Positions 26,530 to 35,435 are shown, counted from the first letter of the stretch. The stretch: DNA of 49,703 bases from an uncultured Flavobacterium sp. (GCF_947632075.1 NZ_CANRNX010000009.1:1-49703), one strand, 5' to 3'. Notes: generated from the sequence alone by a model not told the origin. Numbers and translations are program-made.

Positions 26530-27207
26530 TTATGGTGTTGTAGATGAAACTTGTAAAACTTTTCCGTTGAAATATTTATTTCCGTTTAAAGCAAAATCAG
26601 CAATGTAAGTCGCCATTCCTTCTGGATTAATTGGCGCTTGATAACCAGGAAATGCTTCTTGTAACATTTCTGTTTGAACAGCTCCTAAAGCTAAAACATT
26701 AAATGCAACACCTTGTTCTTTATACTCTTCAGCTAACAATTCAGATAGCGTAATAACAGCTCCTTTACTTGAACTATAAGCTGCTAATCCAGGGAATTTT
26801 AAACTACCTTGAATTCCGCCCATACTACTGATCGTAACTACATGACTTCCGCTTGGCATAAAAGGTAAAACAGCTCTGTTTAAAGCAGCAACACCAAAAA
26901 CGTTAACTTTATATACGTATTCAAATTCTTCGGTAGAAATATCTTTAAATGGTTTATTCACAATCGCTCCTGCGTTATGAATAACCACATCTAAACTGAT
27001 AAAGTTTGATTTAATTACTTCTGCAATTTTATCTAAATCTGCAGCAATAGATAAATCTGCTGAAACGCAAGTAACATTTGGTAACGATGATAATTCTTCA
27101 GCAACTTTTCTAGAAATTGCTAAAATTTTATTTCCGCTATTAGCTAAATTCTTAACCAGTTCTAAACCAATTCCACGGCTTGTTCCTGTAATAAGTATAT
27201 TTTTCAT
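26530..27207 (-). CDS. Short-chain dehydrogenase/reductase (SDR)
   Basis: A 225-residue classical SDR. The nucleotide-binding motif TGTSRGIG is at 7-14, the NAG motif at 78-80, and the active site has Ser127/128 and the Y144-x-x-x-K148 pair. Substrate cannot be read from sequence. The Arg in TGTSRGIG is commonly linked to NADP(H) preference. Its ATG overlaps the stop of the M28 peptidase gene by one base (TAATG), so they are translationally coupled. Confidence 0.9.
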   Translation of the reverse strand: MKNILITGTSRGIGLELVKNLANSGNKILAISRKVAEELSSLPNVTCVSADLSIAADLDKIAEVIKSNFISLDVVIHNAGAIVNKPFKDISTEEFEYVYKVNVFGVAALNRAVLPFMPSGSHVVTISSMGGIQGSLKFPGLAAYSSSKGAVITLSELLAEEYKEQGVAFNVLALGAVQTEMLQEAFPGYQAPINPEGMATYIADFALNGNKYFNGKVLQVSSTTP

Positions 27208-28145
27208 TATTCGTTTAATTTAATCTCTTGAGATGGTGCATTCACCATTTTAGTAACAATTGGCAATAATTTGTTAGAAAGATCTGTCATGTGCTTTGTA
27301 TCCATAACTTCAAATTCATCTTTTACGTGATGATAATATTTAAAATTATCAAAATCGAATGTGCAAATAGTTTGTGAAGGCACATTAAATTCCGTGTAAA
27401 ACGGATAATTATCTGATGCCATAAATAAACGATATTGGAATTCTTGAGGTAAATATCCTACAAAATTATTTCCTGCATACTCGTTCATTTTCTGAGCCAT
27501 ATTAGATTTTTTAAATCCAGTAATAAACACTTCATAATCTTTATCCATTGGAACGCCTAACATTTCAAAGTTCAACATTAAATACAGATTGAAATTCTCA
27601 CTTTTTAATTTCTCTGCCAATGAATAAGCTCCTAATAAACCTTTTTCTTCTGCAGAAAAATAAACCACTAAAATACTTCTTTTGTTCGATTTTGTTTCGG
27701 CAAAATATTTAGCAACTTCAGAAACAACAGTTGTTCCCGAAGCATTATCATTTGCTCCATTTGCTATATCATCTCCAGCAACAGCAGCAATTCTTCCAAT
27801 ATGATCGTAATGAGCACCTATAATTACAAATTCCTTTTTTAATTTAGGATCAGTACCTTCGATAACACCAACAACATTATAAGCTGCAGGTTCAAAATTA
27901 GTCAACGTATCTTTATACGTTTTAAAGAAAGGTTTTATTCCAACTTCTTTAAACTGATTTTCTAAATAATTAGCCGCTTTTTCAATTCCAACAGTTCCAG
28001 AATCTCTACCTTCTAATTCATCTGAAGTCAAATACTGCAAAGTTTGAATTACATTATTTTCTTTCACTTGATAGGATTGATTTGTTTGAGCAAAAACATT
28101 TCCTAAAGAAAAAGCAAATATTGCTATTAGTGACCAATTTTTCAT
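27207..28145 (-). CDS. Secreted M28-family zinc aminopeptidase
   Basis: A 312-residue protein from the ATG at 28145; a longer start at 28172 would put nine residues before the signal peptide and overlap the promoter and terminator zone. Signal peptide about 1-19 (ending VFAQ). M28 zinc ligands and catalytic residues appear in GAHYDHIG, GANDNASG, FSAEEKGLLG, and the final histidine in YYHHVKDE. The segment usually written N-L-D-M reads NFEMLG, with Glu replacing the zinc-binding Asp, a substitution seen in parts of this family. It is expected to release amino acids from peptides in the periplasm or outside. First of a four-gene transcript ending with manC; -7 element TATTTTTG at the complement of 28162-28169. 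Confidence 0.9.
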   Translation of the reverse strand: MKNWSLIAIFAFSLGNVFAQTNQSYQVKENNVIQTLQYLTSDELEGRDSGTVGIEKAANYLENQFKEVGIKPFFKTYKDTLTNFEPAAYNVVGVIEGTDPKLKKEFVIIGAHYDHIGRIAAVAGDDIANGANDNASGTTVVSEVAKYFAETKSNKRSILVVYFSAEEKGLLGAYSLAEKLKSENFNLYLMLNFEMLGVPMDKDYEVFITGFKKSNMAQKMNEYAGNNFVGYLPQEFQYRLFMASDNYPFYTEFNVPSQTICTFDFDNFKYYHHVKDEFEVMDTKHMTDLSNKLLPIVTKMVNAPSQEIKLNE

Positions 28146-28174
28146 ATTGTAAATTTTTAAACAAAAATACAAAA

Positions 28175-28208
28175 AAAAGCCCGTCTTGATGAATCAAAAC
28201 GGGCTTTT
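28175..28208 (-). terminator. pdhA-pdhC terminator
   Basis: Stem GCCCGT (28179-28184) plus TTGAT (28186-28190) paired with ATCAA (28193-28197) and ACGGGC (28199-28204), one mismatch, loop of two to four bases. T-run strong on the minus strand. The -7 element of the M28 promoter begins just past it. Confidence 0.8.
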
Positions 28209-28230
28209 GAGATTTATTCAAAAATATTGA

Positions 28231-29805
28231 TTACGCCAACATCGTAACTGGGTTTTCAATAAAATGTTTTAATGTTTGTAAGAATTCTGCACCTGTAGCA
28301 CCATCAACTGTTCTGTGATCGCAAGCTAAAGTAACTTTCATTGTATTACCTACAACAATTTGTCCGTTTTTAACCACTGGTTTTTCAATAATTGCTCCAA
28401 CAGATAAAATAGCAGAATTTGGTTGGTTGATGATTGAAGTAAATTCTTCAATTCCGAACATTCCTAAGTTAGAAACTGTGAATGTTGAACCTTCCATTTC
28501 TTTAGGTTGTAATTTTTTATTACGCGCTTTTCCAGCTAAATCCTTAATTGCAGATCCGATTTGAGATAAACTCAATAAATCTGTATGATTAACTACAGGC
28601 ACAACTAAACCGTCTTCAACAGCAACAGCAACACCAACATTTACATGATGATTTAGAATTGTCGCTTCATCTGTCCAAGAAGAATTAACTTGTGGATGTT
28701 TTTTCAATGCCATTGCACAAGCTTTCACAACCATATCATTGAAAGAAACTTTAGTTAACTTACGAGATTCCATAGCATTATCCATGTTAATTTCGATAGT
28801 TAAATAATAATGTGGCGCAGTGAATTTAGATTCAGCTAAACGACGAGCAATTGTTTTACGCATTTGAGAATTTTTCACAACCTCTGCATTAGCTTCACCA
28901 GCCGGAACAAAAGTCTGAACCGTTGCTTTTGGTGCATTTGTAGTTGCTGCAACTTGCGCTTGAGGTGTAAAGTTCTCAACATCGCTTTTAACAATACGTC
29001 CGTTTTCACCAGAACCTTTTACTTGAGATAGGTTTATACCTTTATCTTGAGCAATTTTCTTAGCTAATGGCGAAGCTAAAACTCTTCCGTTTGTAGAAGT
29101 TGTTTCAACAACTGTTTCTACTTTGACTTCAGCTTTCACTTCTTGTTTAGGAGCTTCAATAGTTGCAACAGGAGCTTTTCCTCCGTTTGCAACAATCGCA
29201 GAAACATCTGTTCCTTCTGGACCTAAAATAGCTAAAATACTATCTACAGAGGCAGTTTCACCTTCTTGAATCCCAATATATAATAAAGTTCCTTCGTTAA
29301 ACGATTCGAACTCCATAGTAGCTTTATCTGTTTCAATTTCCGCAAGAATATCACCTTCTGAAATTTTATCTCCAACTTTTTTCAACCAAGATGCTACAGT
29401 TCCTTCCGTCATTGTATCGCTTAATCGTGGCATAGTTACCACTTTAACTCCTGCAGGAATTTCAGCAGCATTAATTTCTTCCTTAACTTCTTGAATAGGA
29501 GTTACAGTTTCTTCAACTTGTTGAGCAACTGGAGATCCACCGTTTAATAACGCTGAAATATCTTCTCCTTCATTTCCAACAATAGCTAAAATACTATCTA
29601 CAGAAGCGGTTTCACCTTCTTGAATTCCAATATGTAATAAAACCCCTGAATGGAAAGATTCAAATTCCATAGTTGCTTTATCTGTTTCAATTTCTGCTAA
29701 AATATCTCCTTCAGAAATTTTATCTCCAACTTTTTTAAGCCAAGTTGCAACGGTACCTTCTGTCATGGTATCGCTTAAACGAGGCATTGTAATAATTTCT
29801 GCCAT
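28231..29805 (-). CDS. pdhC: Pyruvate dehydrogenase E2 (dihydrolipoamide acetyltransferase), two lipoyl domains
   Basis: A 524-residue E2 that passes acetyl groups to CoA. It carries two lipoyl domains (about 1-78 and 119-197), each with the lipoyl lysine in ETDKATMEF (Lys43 and Lys161), Ala/Pro/Glu-rich linkers, a peripheral subunit-binding domain (about 242-283, LASPLAKKIAQDKG and GSGENGRIVKSDV), and the catalytic domain (about 300-524) with HRTVDGATG near the end. The two lipoyl domains are almost identical over residues 6-51 and 124-169. The gene follows pdhA by three bases and would be lipoylated via LipB (16531-17238). E1 beta and E3 are not in this window. Confidence 0.95.
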   Translation of the reverse strand: MAEIITMPRLSDTMTEGTVATWLKKVGDKISEGDILAEIETDKATMEFESFHSGVLLHIGIQEGETASVDSILAIVGNEGEDISALLNGGSPVAQQVEETVTPIQEVKEEINAAEIPAGVKVVTMPRLSDTMTEGTVASWLKKVGDKISEGDILAEIETDKATMEFESFNEGTLLYIGIQEGETASVDSILAILGPEGTDVSAIVANGGKAPVATIEAPKQEVKAEVKVETVVETTSTNGRVLASPLAKKIAQDKGINLSQVKGSGENGRIVKSDVENFTPQAQVAATTNAPKATVQTFVPAGEANAEVVKNSQMRKTIARRLAESKFTAPHYYLTIEINMDNAMESRKLTKVSFNDMVVKACAMALKKHPQVNSSWTDEATILNHHVNVGVAVAVEDGLVVPVVNHTDLLSLSQIGSAIKDLAGKARNKKLQPKEMEGSTFTVSNLGMFGIEEFTSIINQPNSAILSVGAIIEKPVVKNGQIVVGNTMKVTLACDHRTVDGATGAEFLQTLKHFIENPVTMLA

Positions 29806-29808
29806 CTT

Positions 29809-30807
29809 TTATAATTTATGAGGTATAAATGGATAGTTTTCTTGATCGTAAACTACATCGTACATAACATTCAATTCTGGATATGGAGATTCTTCAGCGA
29901 AACGCTCACATTCAGAAACTAAATCTTTCACACGTTGATCAATAACTTCAATTTCTTCGTCAGTTGCCCAATTGTTAGCTTTAATAACATCTAACACTTG
30001 GGTAATTGGATCGATTTTTTTATACTCTTCAACCTCTTCTTTAGTACGATAATGTTGCGCATCAGACATTGAATGCCCGCGGTAACGGTACGTTTTCATT
30101 TCTAAGAAAGTTGGTCCTTCTCCACGACGTGCTCTTTCCATAGCATCGAACATTGCTTCTGCAACTTTCACCGGATTCATTGCATCAACAGCAAATGAAG
30201 GCATTTCGTAGCCTAAACCTAATTTCCAAACATCTGTATGGTTAGCTGTTCTTTCTACAGAAGTTCCCATTGCGTATCCGTTATTTTCACAAATAAACAC
30301 AACTGGTAATTTCCATAACATAGCCATATTGAACGCTTCATGTAAAGAACCTTGACGAGCAGCACCATCTCCGAAATAAGTTAATGAAACTCCGCCAGTA
30401 CCTTTATATTGTTCTGCGAAAGCTATTCCAGCACCAACAGGAATTTGAGCTCCAACAATTCCGTGACCTCCGAAGAAACCATGTTCCTTAGAGAAAATAT
30501 GCATAGAACCACCTAAACCTTGAGAAGTTCCAGTTGCCTTTCCTAAAAGCTCAGCCATAACACATTTAGGATCTACCCCCATTCCGATTGGTTGAACGTG
30601 ATTACGATAAGCTGTGATCATTTTATCTTTAGATAAGTCCATTGCATGAAGCGCTCCTGCAAGGATAGCTTCTTGTCCGTTATATAAATGTAAAAATCCT
30701 CTAACTTTTTGTTGGATATATAAAGCAGCCAGTTTGTCTTCAAACTTTCTCCAAAATAGCATGTCTTCATACCATTTTAGATATACTTCTTTTGTAACTT
30801 CTTTCAT
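29809..30807 (-). CDS. pdhA: Pyruvate dehydrogenase E1 component, alpha subunit
   Basis: A 332-residue thiamine diphosphate enzyme subunit. The ThDP motif runs from GDG (146-148) to ENN (174-176). Other family segments are FLHLYNGQEA, GLGGSMHIF and the loop YRGHSMSD that is phosphorylated in eukaryotic relatives. It needs an E1 beta subunit, encoded elsewhere. It decarboxylates pyruvate and hands the acetyl group to the E2 encoded three bases downstream. The promoter -7 element TATTTTTG is the complement of 30860-30867, in an 18-base block shared with the fibrinogen-like gene at 42050-43633. Confidence 0.94.
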   Translation of the reverse strand: MKEVTKEVYLKWYEDMLFWRKFEDKLAALYIQQKVRGFLHLYNGQEAILAGALHAMDLSKDKMITAYRNHVQPIGMGVDPKCVMAELLGKATGTSQGLGGSMHIFSKEHGFFGGHGIVGAQIPVGAGIAFAEQYKGTGGVSLTYFGDGAARQGSLHEAFNMAMLWKLPVVFICENNGYAMGTSVERTANHTDVWKLGLGYEMPSFAVDAMNPVKVAEAMFDAMERARRGEGPTFLEMKTYRYRGHSMSDAQHYRTKEEVEEYKKIDPITQVLDVIKANNWATDEEIEVIDQRVKDLVSECERFAEESPYPELNVMYDVVYDQENYPFIPHKL

Positions 30808-31079
30808 AAATTATGCTTTATAGCTTAGCTTGGGCTAAATTTTTCTAATAGTGTAAACGCAAAAATAAGACTTAGTATGTAGATTATAAAATTATTTAAT
30901 TAATTTTTACATAATAAACAATTTATTAACGTTAGAAAACAGAATTAAATCTGTTTTAGTTTTCAACTCGTCTGTATTTTCATATTGAATAAAAAAAAAT
31001 GAATATTTCAAAATTTCTTTAAAATTCATTCATCAAAAATACGCATTTATTTTCAGCTCATTTTACAAATATGACAAAA
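30808..31079. other. Non-coding stretch upstream of pdhA
   Basis: Very AT-rich, with no credible reading frame on either strand. It holds the pdhA -7 element (complement of 30860-30867) within the shared 18-mer 30855-30872. Beyond that I see no hairpin strong enough to name. Confidence 0.5.
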
Positions 31080-31082
31080 TAA

Positions 31083-31114
31083 AAAAACCTCTTCGATTTG
31101 AAGAGGTTTTTTTT
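31083..31114 (-). terminator. Terminator of the tRNA-Leu gene
   Basis: Perfect 9-bp stem AACCTCTTC (31086-31094) and GAAGAGGTT (31100-31108), five-base loop, flanking A- and T-runs. It lies just 3' of the tRNA on the minus strand. Confidence 0.9.
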
Positions 31115-31117
31115 CTG

Positions 31118-31199
31118 TGCGGGTAAAAGGACTCGAACCTTCACACCTTGCGGCACCAGATCCTAAGTCTGGCGTGTCTACCAATTTCACCATACCCGC
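31118..31199 (-). tRNA. tRNA-Leu (anticodon UAG)
   Basis: The minus strand gives an 82-base cloverleaf. The acceptor stem pairs GCGGGTA with TACCCGC, with A as discriminator. The anticodon stem CCAGA/TCTGG closes a 7-base loop CTTAGGA, so the anticodon is TAG, reading CUA and other CUN leucine codons. The long variable arm (TGCCGCAAGGTG) is typical of tRNA-Leu, and the T-loop reads GGTTCGAGTCC. The 3' CCA is not encoded and must be added after transcription. It has its own promoter and terminator and is a single-gene transcript. Confidence 0.96.
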
Positions 31200-31255
31200 G
31201 AAACGTTTCGAAACCCTGAGCTTACAAAGACTGTCATTGTTTCTTTAAGACGTTG

Positions 31256-31285
31256 CAAATATACAAAGTGATTTTTAATCTGCAA
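31256..31285 (-). promoter_or_regulatory. Promoter of tRNA-Leu
   Basis: Minus strand: TTG (complement of 31283-31285), 19-base spacer, TATATTTG (complement of 31256-31263): an ideal match to the Bacteroidetes consensus. The start of transcription would be near 31249, leaving about a 50-base leader before the tRNA. Confidence 0.75.
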
Positions 31286-31349
31286 GAAAAAATATTATTT
31301 TTTTTATAATTATATTTGTTCGACTTAACCTTTCATACTTAAACAATAC

Positions 31350-32738
31350 ATGGAAAACATTAAGAATTACATTCAAGAAAACAAGGAACGTTTTATAAAT
31401 GAACTAGTTGACTTATTAAAAATACCGTCTGTAAGTGCTGATACAGCTTTCTCTCAAGATGTTTTAGATACTGCAGAAAAAGTAAAATATTTTTTAGAAA
31501 AAGCAGGTTGCGACAAAGTTGAGATATGTGAAGCACCAGGATACCCTATTGTATATGGTGAAAAAACGATCGACCCTACGCTTCCTACCGTATTAGTTTA
31601 CGGTCATTATGATGTTCAACCAGCAGACCCGATCGAATTATGGGACTCACCTCCTTTCGAACCAGTTATTAAACCAACAAAAATTCACCCTGAAGGAGCT
31701 ATTTTCGCTCGTGGTGCTTGTGATGATAAAGGACAAATGTTTATGCACGTTAAAGCTTTAGAGTTAATGATGCAAACAAATACACTTCCATGTAATGTTA
31801 AGTTCATGATTGAAGGGGAAGAAGAAGTAGGATCTGCATCATTAGCTTGGTTTGTTGAAAGAAATCAAGAAAAACTAAAAAATGATGTAATCTTAATTTC
31901 AGATACTGGAATGATTTCTAACACACAACCTTCAATTACAACTGGTTTAAGAGGATTAAGTTATGTAGAAGTTGAAGTTACTGGACCTAACAGAGATTTA
32001 CATTCTGGTTTATATGGTGGTGCGGTTGCAAATCCTATAAACATTTTATCTAAAATGATTGCTCAGTTACATGACGAAAACAATCATATTACAATTCCTG
32101 GATTCTATGATAAAGTTGAAGAGCTTTCTCGTGAAGAAAGAGATGAAATGGGTAAACGTCCGTTCTCTTTAGAAGATTACAAAAACGCATTAGATATTGA
32201 AGATATTCACGGAGAAGCAGGATACACAACTAATGAAAGAAATTCTATTCGTCCTACTTTAGATGTTAACGGAATTTGGGGTGGATATACAGGAGAAGGT
32301 GCAAAAACAGTTATCGCTTCTAAAGCTTATGCTAAAATTTCAATGCGTTTAGTTCCAAATCAAGATTGGGAAGAAATTACAGAACTATTTAAAAAACATT
32401 TTGAAAGCATTGCTCCAAAATCGGTTAAAGTTAAAGTTACACCTCACCACGGTGGTCAAGGTTATGTAACTCCAATCGATTCAATTGGATACCAAGCAGC
32501 CTCAAAAGCTTACACAGATACTTTTGGCGTTACACCAATTCCGGTTCGTTCTGGAGGATCTATTCCTATTGTAGCATTATTCGAAAAAGAATTAAAATCA
32601 AAAACCATCATGATGGGACTCGGACTAGATTCTGATGCCATTCATTCACCAAATGAACATTTCGGAGTGTTTAATTATTTAAAAGGAATTGAAACCATTC
32701 CATTATTCTTTAAATACTTCACTGAACTTTCTAAATAA
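31350..32738 (+). CDS. M20-family dipeptidase
   Basis: A 462-residue cytoplasmic metallopeptidase of the carnosinase-like branch. Zinc and catalytic residues: His86 and Asp88 in VYGHYDVQP, Asp125/126 in ARGACDDKGQ, the Glu pair in IEGEEEVGS (155-162), and the final histidine in AIHSPNEHFG. It has the inserted dimerisation domain (about 200-375). It probably cleaves dipeptides delivered by import. It is monocistronic; a TATATTTG -7 element at 31311-31318 lies 32 bases before the ATG, back to back with the tRNA-Leu promoter. Confidence 0.93.
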   Translation: MENIKNYIQENKERFINELVDLLKIPSVSADTAFSQDVLDTAEKVKYFLEKAGCDKVEICEAPGYPIVYGEKTIDPTLPTVLVYGHYDVQPADPIELWDSPPFEPVIKPTKIHPEGAIFARGACDDKGQMFMHVKALELMMQTNTLPCNVKFMIEGEEEVGSASLAWFVERNQEKLKNDVILISDTGMISNTQPSITTGLRGLSYVEVEVTGPNRDLHSGLYGGAVANPINILSKMIAQLHDENNHITIPGFYDKVEELSREERDEMGKRPFSLEDYKNALDIEDIHGEAGYTTNERNSIRPTLDVNGIWGGYTGEGAKTVIASKAYAKISMRLVPNQDWEEITELFKKHFESIAPKSVKVKVTPHHGGQGYVTPIDSIGYQAASKAYTDTFGVTPIPVRSGGSIPIVALFEKELKSKTIMMGLGLDSDAIHSPNEHFGVFNYLKGIETIPLFFKYFTELSK

Positions 32739-32757
32739 CATCTATTGTTATCATATA

Positions 32758-32795
32758 AAAATGAGCTCGATCCATCATCGAGCTCATTACTTTTA
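32758..32795 (+). terminator. Dipeptidase terminator
   Basis: Perfect 11-bp stem ATGAGCTCGAT (32761-32771) with ATCGAGCTCAT (32777-32787), followed by TACTTTTAT; the T-run is interrupted and modest. Confidence 0.7.
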
Positions 32796-32883
32796 TAAAC
32801 CTAACCTATCAAATAATGTTTTTTAGATTTGATTAAGTCGTACTTCATCTTTAATTTAGTAATTTTGCATAAATTTTTTCACA

Positions 32884-33336
32884 ATGAGCAACATTAGAAT
32901 CACAAAACAATTTACTTTTGAAACCGGACATGCTTTATATGGTTATGACGGAAAATGCAGAAACGTTCACGGACACAGCTATAAACTTTCAGTAACAGTT
33001 ATCGGTTCTCCAATTACAGATTCAAACAATGTAAAATTCGGAATGGTAATTGACTTTAGTGATTTAAAAAAAATTGTTCGTGAAGAAATTGTAGAAATAT
33101 TTGATCACGCTACTGTTTTCAACAAAAATACACCACATATTGAACTTGCAAAAGAATTAGAAGATCGCGGACATCACGTAATTTTAGTTAATTATCAACC
33201 TACAAGTGAAAATATGGTTATAGATTTCGCTCAAAAAATAAAAGATCGTTTACCAGAAAACATTAAACTATTTTCATTACGCTTACAAGAAACAGAAAGC
33301 TCGTACGCAGAATGGTATCAATCTGATAATTTATAA
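32884..33336 (+). CDS. queD: 6-pyruvoyl-tetrahydropterin synthase / 6-carboxytetrahydropterin synthase family
   Basis: A 150-residue enzyme. Zinc ligands His16, His29 and His31 are visible. Cys25 in the CxxxHGH motif, Asp74-His75 in FDHATVF and Glu109 in PTSEN are in the positions of the E. coli QueD catalytic set. It should make 6-carboxytetrahydropterin for queuosine, although a PTPS role in pterin synthesis is possible. The gene has a TAATTTTG -7 element at 32860-32867, 16 bases before the ATG. It is followed three bases later by lpxH. Confidence 0.88.
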   Translation: MSNIRITKQFTFETGHALYGYDGKCRNVHGHSYKLSVTVIGSPITDSNNVKFGMVIDFSDLKKIVREEIVEIFDHATVFNKNTPHIELAKELEDRGHHVILVNYQPTSENMVIDFAQKIKDRLPENIKLFSLRLQETESSYAEWYQSDNL

Positions 33337-33339
33337 GAT

Positions 33340-34146
33340 TTGAAACTAAATATTCCTACAGACAAAAAAGTGTATTTCACCTCTGATCATCATTTCGGAG
33401 CACCTACTCGTGAGCTTAGTTTACCTCGTGAAAAGAAGTTTTTAAAGTGGTTGCAGTTTATTGAAAAAGATGCGGCTGCTTTATTTATTGTAGGAGATTT
33501 ATTTGATTTTTGGTTCGAATACAAAACCGTAGTTCCAAAAGGATTTGTTCGCATCTTAGGGAAACTTGCAGAAATGCGTGACAATGGAATAGAAATTTTC
33601 TTCTTTGTTGGAAATCATGATTTATGGATGGAAGATTATTTTCAAACTGAATTAAATATCCCGGTTTATCACGAACCAAAAGAATTTGAATTTTTAGGCA
33701 AGAAAATTTTCATTGGGCATGGTGACGGTTTAGGACCTGGTGATTTCGGATACAAGCGAATGAAAAAAGTATTTACCAATCCGTTTTCTAAATGGCTTTT
33801 TAGATGGTTTCATCCAGACTTAGGTGTAAAACTGGCTCAATACCTTTCTGTAAAAAACAAACTTATCTCTGGAGAAGACGATGCTAAATATTTAGGGGAA
33901 GATAACGAATGGCTAATCTTATATACAAAAAGAAAAATACAGACACATCCAAACGATTATTTTATTTTTGGCCACCGTCATTTACCAATGACCTTAAATA
34001 TTGAAAACAAAACTACTTACATTAATCTTGGTGATTGGATAAAATACTACACTTACGGAGTAATGAGCTGGAATGGTGGTTTTGAACTAATGGATTTTTC
34101 AAAAGATTCGTTGTCTGAATCATACGAAAGTAAAATCCAATCGTGA
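33340..34146 (+). CDS. lpxH: UDP-2,3-diacylglucosamine diphosphatase
   Basis: A 268-residue metallophosphoesterase of lipid A synthesis, hydrolysing UDP-2,3-diacylglucosamine to lipid X. Metal-binding motifs in order: SDHHFG (Asp16, His18), GDLFDFW (Asp53), GNHDLW (Asn92, His93), GHGDG (His127) and FGHRH. The start codon is TTG at 33340, three bases after the queD stop; the next ATG lies well past the SDHHFG metal motif, so TTG is forced. This points to translational coupling with queD. The last ~94 bases overlap, tail to tail, the HTTM gene on the other strand, and the C-terminus after FELMDF is an unusual Ser-rich extension. Confidence 0.92.
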   Translation: MKLNIPTDKKVYFTSDHHFGAPTRELSLPREKKFLKWLQFIEKDAAALFIVGDLFDFWFEYKTVVPKGFVRILGKLAEMRDNGIEIFFFVGNHDLWMEDYFQTELNIPVYHEPKEFEFLGKKIFIGHGDGLGPGDFGYKRMKKVFTNPFSKWLFRWFHPDLGVKLAQYLSVKNKLISGEDDAKYLGEDNEWLILYTKRKIQTHPNDYFIFGHRHLPMTLNIENKTTYINLGDWIKYYTYGVMSWNGGFELMDFSKDSLSESYESKIQS

Positions 34147-35432
34147 TGTTTAAAATGACTCCATTTTACTTCAGTTAAATCAACCTTACAGTCAATTAAT
34201 TTTAAGGAAGGTTTTTCGTTTATCGAAACTAAACTCGATTGTGCAAAAACCGCTACATCAATCCCTTTTTTAGCAAATTCTTGTTTAATTTGCTGAGCTG
34301 CTTGCCAAATCATATCAGGCGTATTTATCCTTGCAATTTGTTTAGCAGTATAAATTTCAGAAAGTTCAAAAAACAACCTTTCGTCACTTACTTTATTTAC
34401 GACTTTAAATCTAACTACGCCCGATCTACTTCTTAACATCATTCGCCAACTTAACCGATGACCTTCTTCCGTCCAAAGCACATCACCTTTAATAAACCAA
34501 TGACGGATTGGCAATAGAATTTGAATAACTAAATAAGGTATAAAAAAATACTGAAAAACTTTTTTTGATTCATAGTCATATTCAGGAATATCTTCATTTA
34601 AAGGTTGTTTCTTCTTGAAGAAAATTTTTCTTATTTGTTCAGGAGGAAAAAAGAAAATGCAAAAAGCCAAAGCAAAATATGGAAAAACTCCAATTTCTAA
34701 AGTTATGGAATTACTGATATGAAATATTAAAGACAAAACAACAGCAAAAATACGGGTTCGTTTCCATAACAAAGCTGGCACAATTAAGCCATCAAAAGCA
34801 ATTCCAACATAAGCAATAAACAAATGAAAGTAATGATTTTGAAACAACTCTGAAAAAGCAGGAAACTTTGTCATAGAAGCATACATATTCGAGGTTACTG
34901 TACCGTTTAACCAATCTGGATAAAACTTTGCAATTGTTGCATAGAAATATACACAAGCAACCTGGATTATAAAAACCAACAAAATCCATTGGGGCATATA
35001 ATTTTTTGGAGAAATATTTTTCTGTTTAACATCTACAGAAGCATATTTATTTGCTGGTAAAAAACTCATTATTAAACATACAAGTAGCATTAAATAATAA
35101 TGATTATTGTACGAAGTTTTTTGCATAAAATAAACAGCAGCCCACATAATAGTAAGTCCAATAATACTAAAACGATATTTATACCCTAAGGTAACACCGA
35201 GAGATAACAAACCCATAATTACAAAATGTAAATACATGTAATCACCCATCAGATATTTTAAAAACTCAAATCCTATAAATGTAAAATTAGTTTGAGGAGC
35301 AACTAAATTATCGGTCACCCAACCTGTCGCAATTGCACCAAAACTTTCCGCAACAAAGACCAATCCAAAGAAAATTCTGAAAAGAATCAATGGAGCATTA
35401 TCTACAGTTTTAAACAGTTTTTGTGCAATCAT
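34053..35432 (-). CDS. HTTM-domain (gamma-carboxylase-like) membrane protein
   Basis: A 459-residue protein with about seven hydrophobic segments (roughly 15-35, 60-85, 90-110, 110-130, 145-170, 205-225, 230-265, and one near 300) and a soluble C-terminal domain. It resembles the HTTM family related to vitamin K-dependent gamma-glutamyl carboxylase (e.g. FFGLVFVAESFGAI, SYNNHYYLMLL, HRLSWRMMLRSRSG). Bacterial members have unknown substrates. The last ~30 residues overlap the end of lpxH on the other strand. It follows ribF by three bases, so the two are co-transcribed. Confidence 0.85.
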   Translation of the reverse strand: MIAQKLFKTVDNAPLILFRIFFGLVFVAESFGAIATGWVTDNLVAPQTNFTFIGFEFLKYLMGDYMYLHFVIMGLLSLGVTLGYKYRFSIIGLTIMWAAVYFMQKTSYNNHYYLMLLVCLIMSFLPANKYASVDVKQKNISPKNYMPQWILLVFIIQVACVYFYATIAKFYPDWLNGTVTSNMYASMTKFPAFSELFQNHYFHLFIAYVGIAFDGLIVPALLWKRTRIFAVVLSLIFHISNSITLEIGVFPYFALAFCIFFFPPEQIRKIFFKKKQPLNEDIPEYDYESKKVFQYFFIPYLVIQILLPIRHWFIKGDVLWTEEGHRLSWRMMLRSRSGVVRFKVVNKVSDERLFFELSEIYTAKQIARINTPDMIWQAAQQIKQEFAKKGIDVAVFAQSSLVSINEKPSLKLIDCKVDLTEVKWSHFKHHDWILLSYDSDNESFEKSISSKPPFQLITP

Positions 35433-35435
35433 ATT

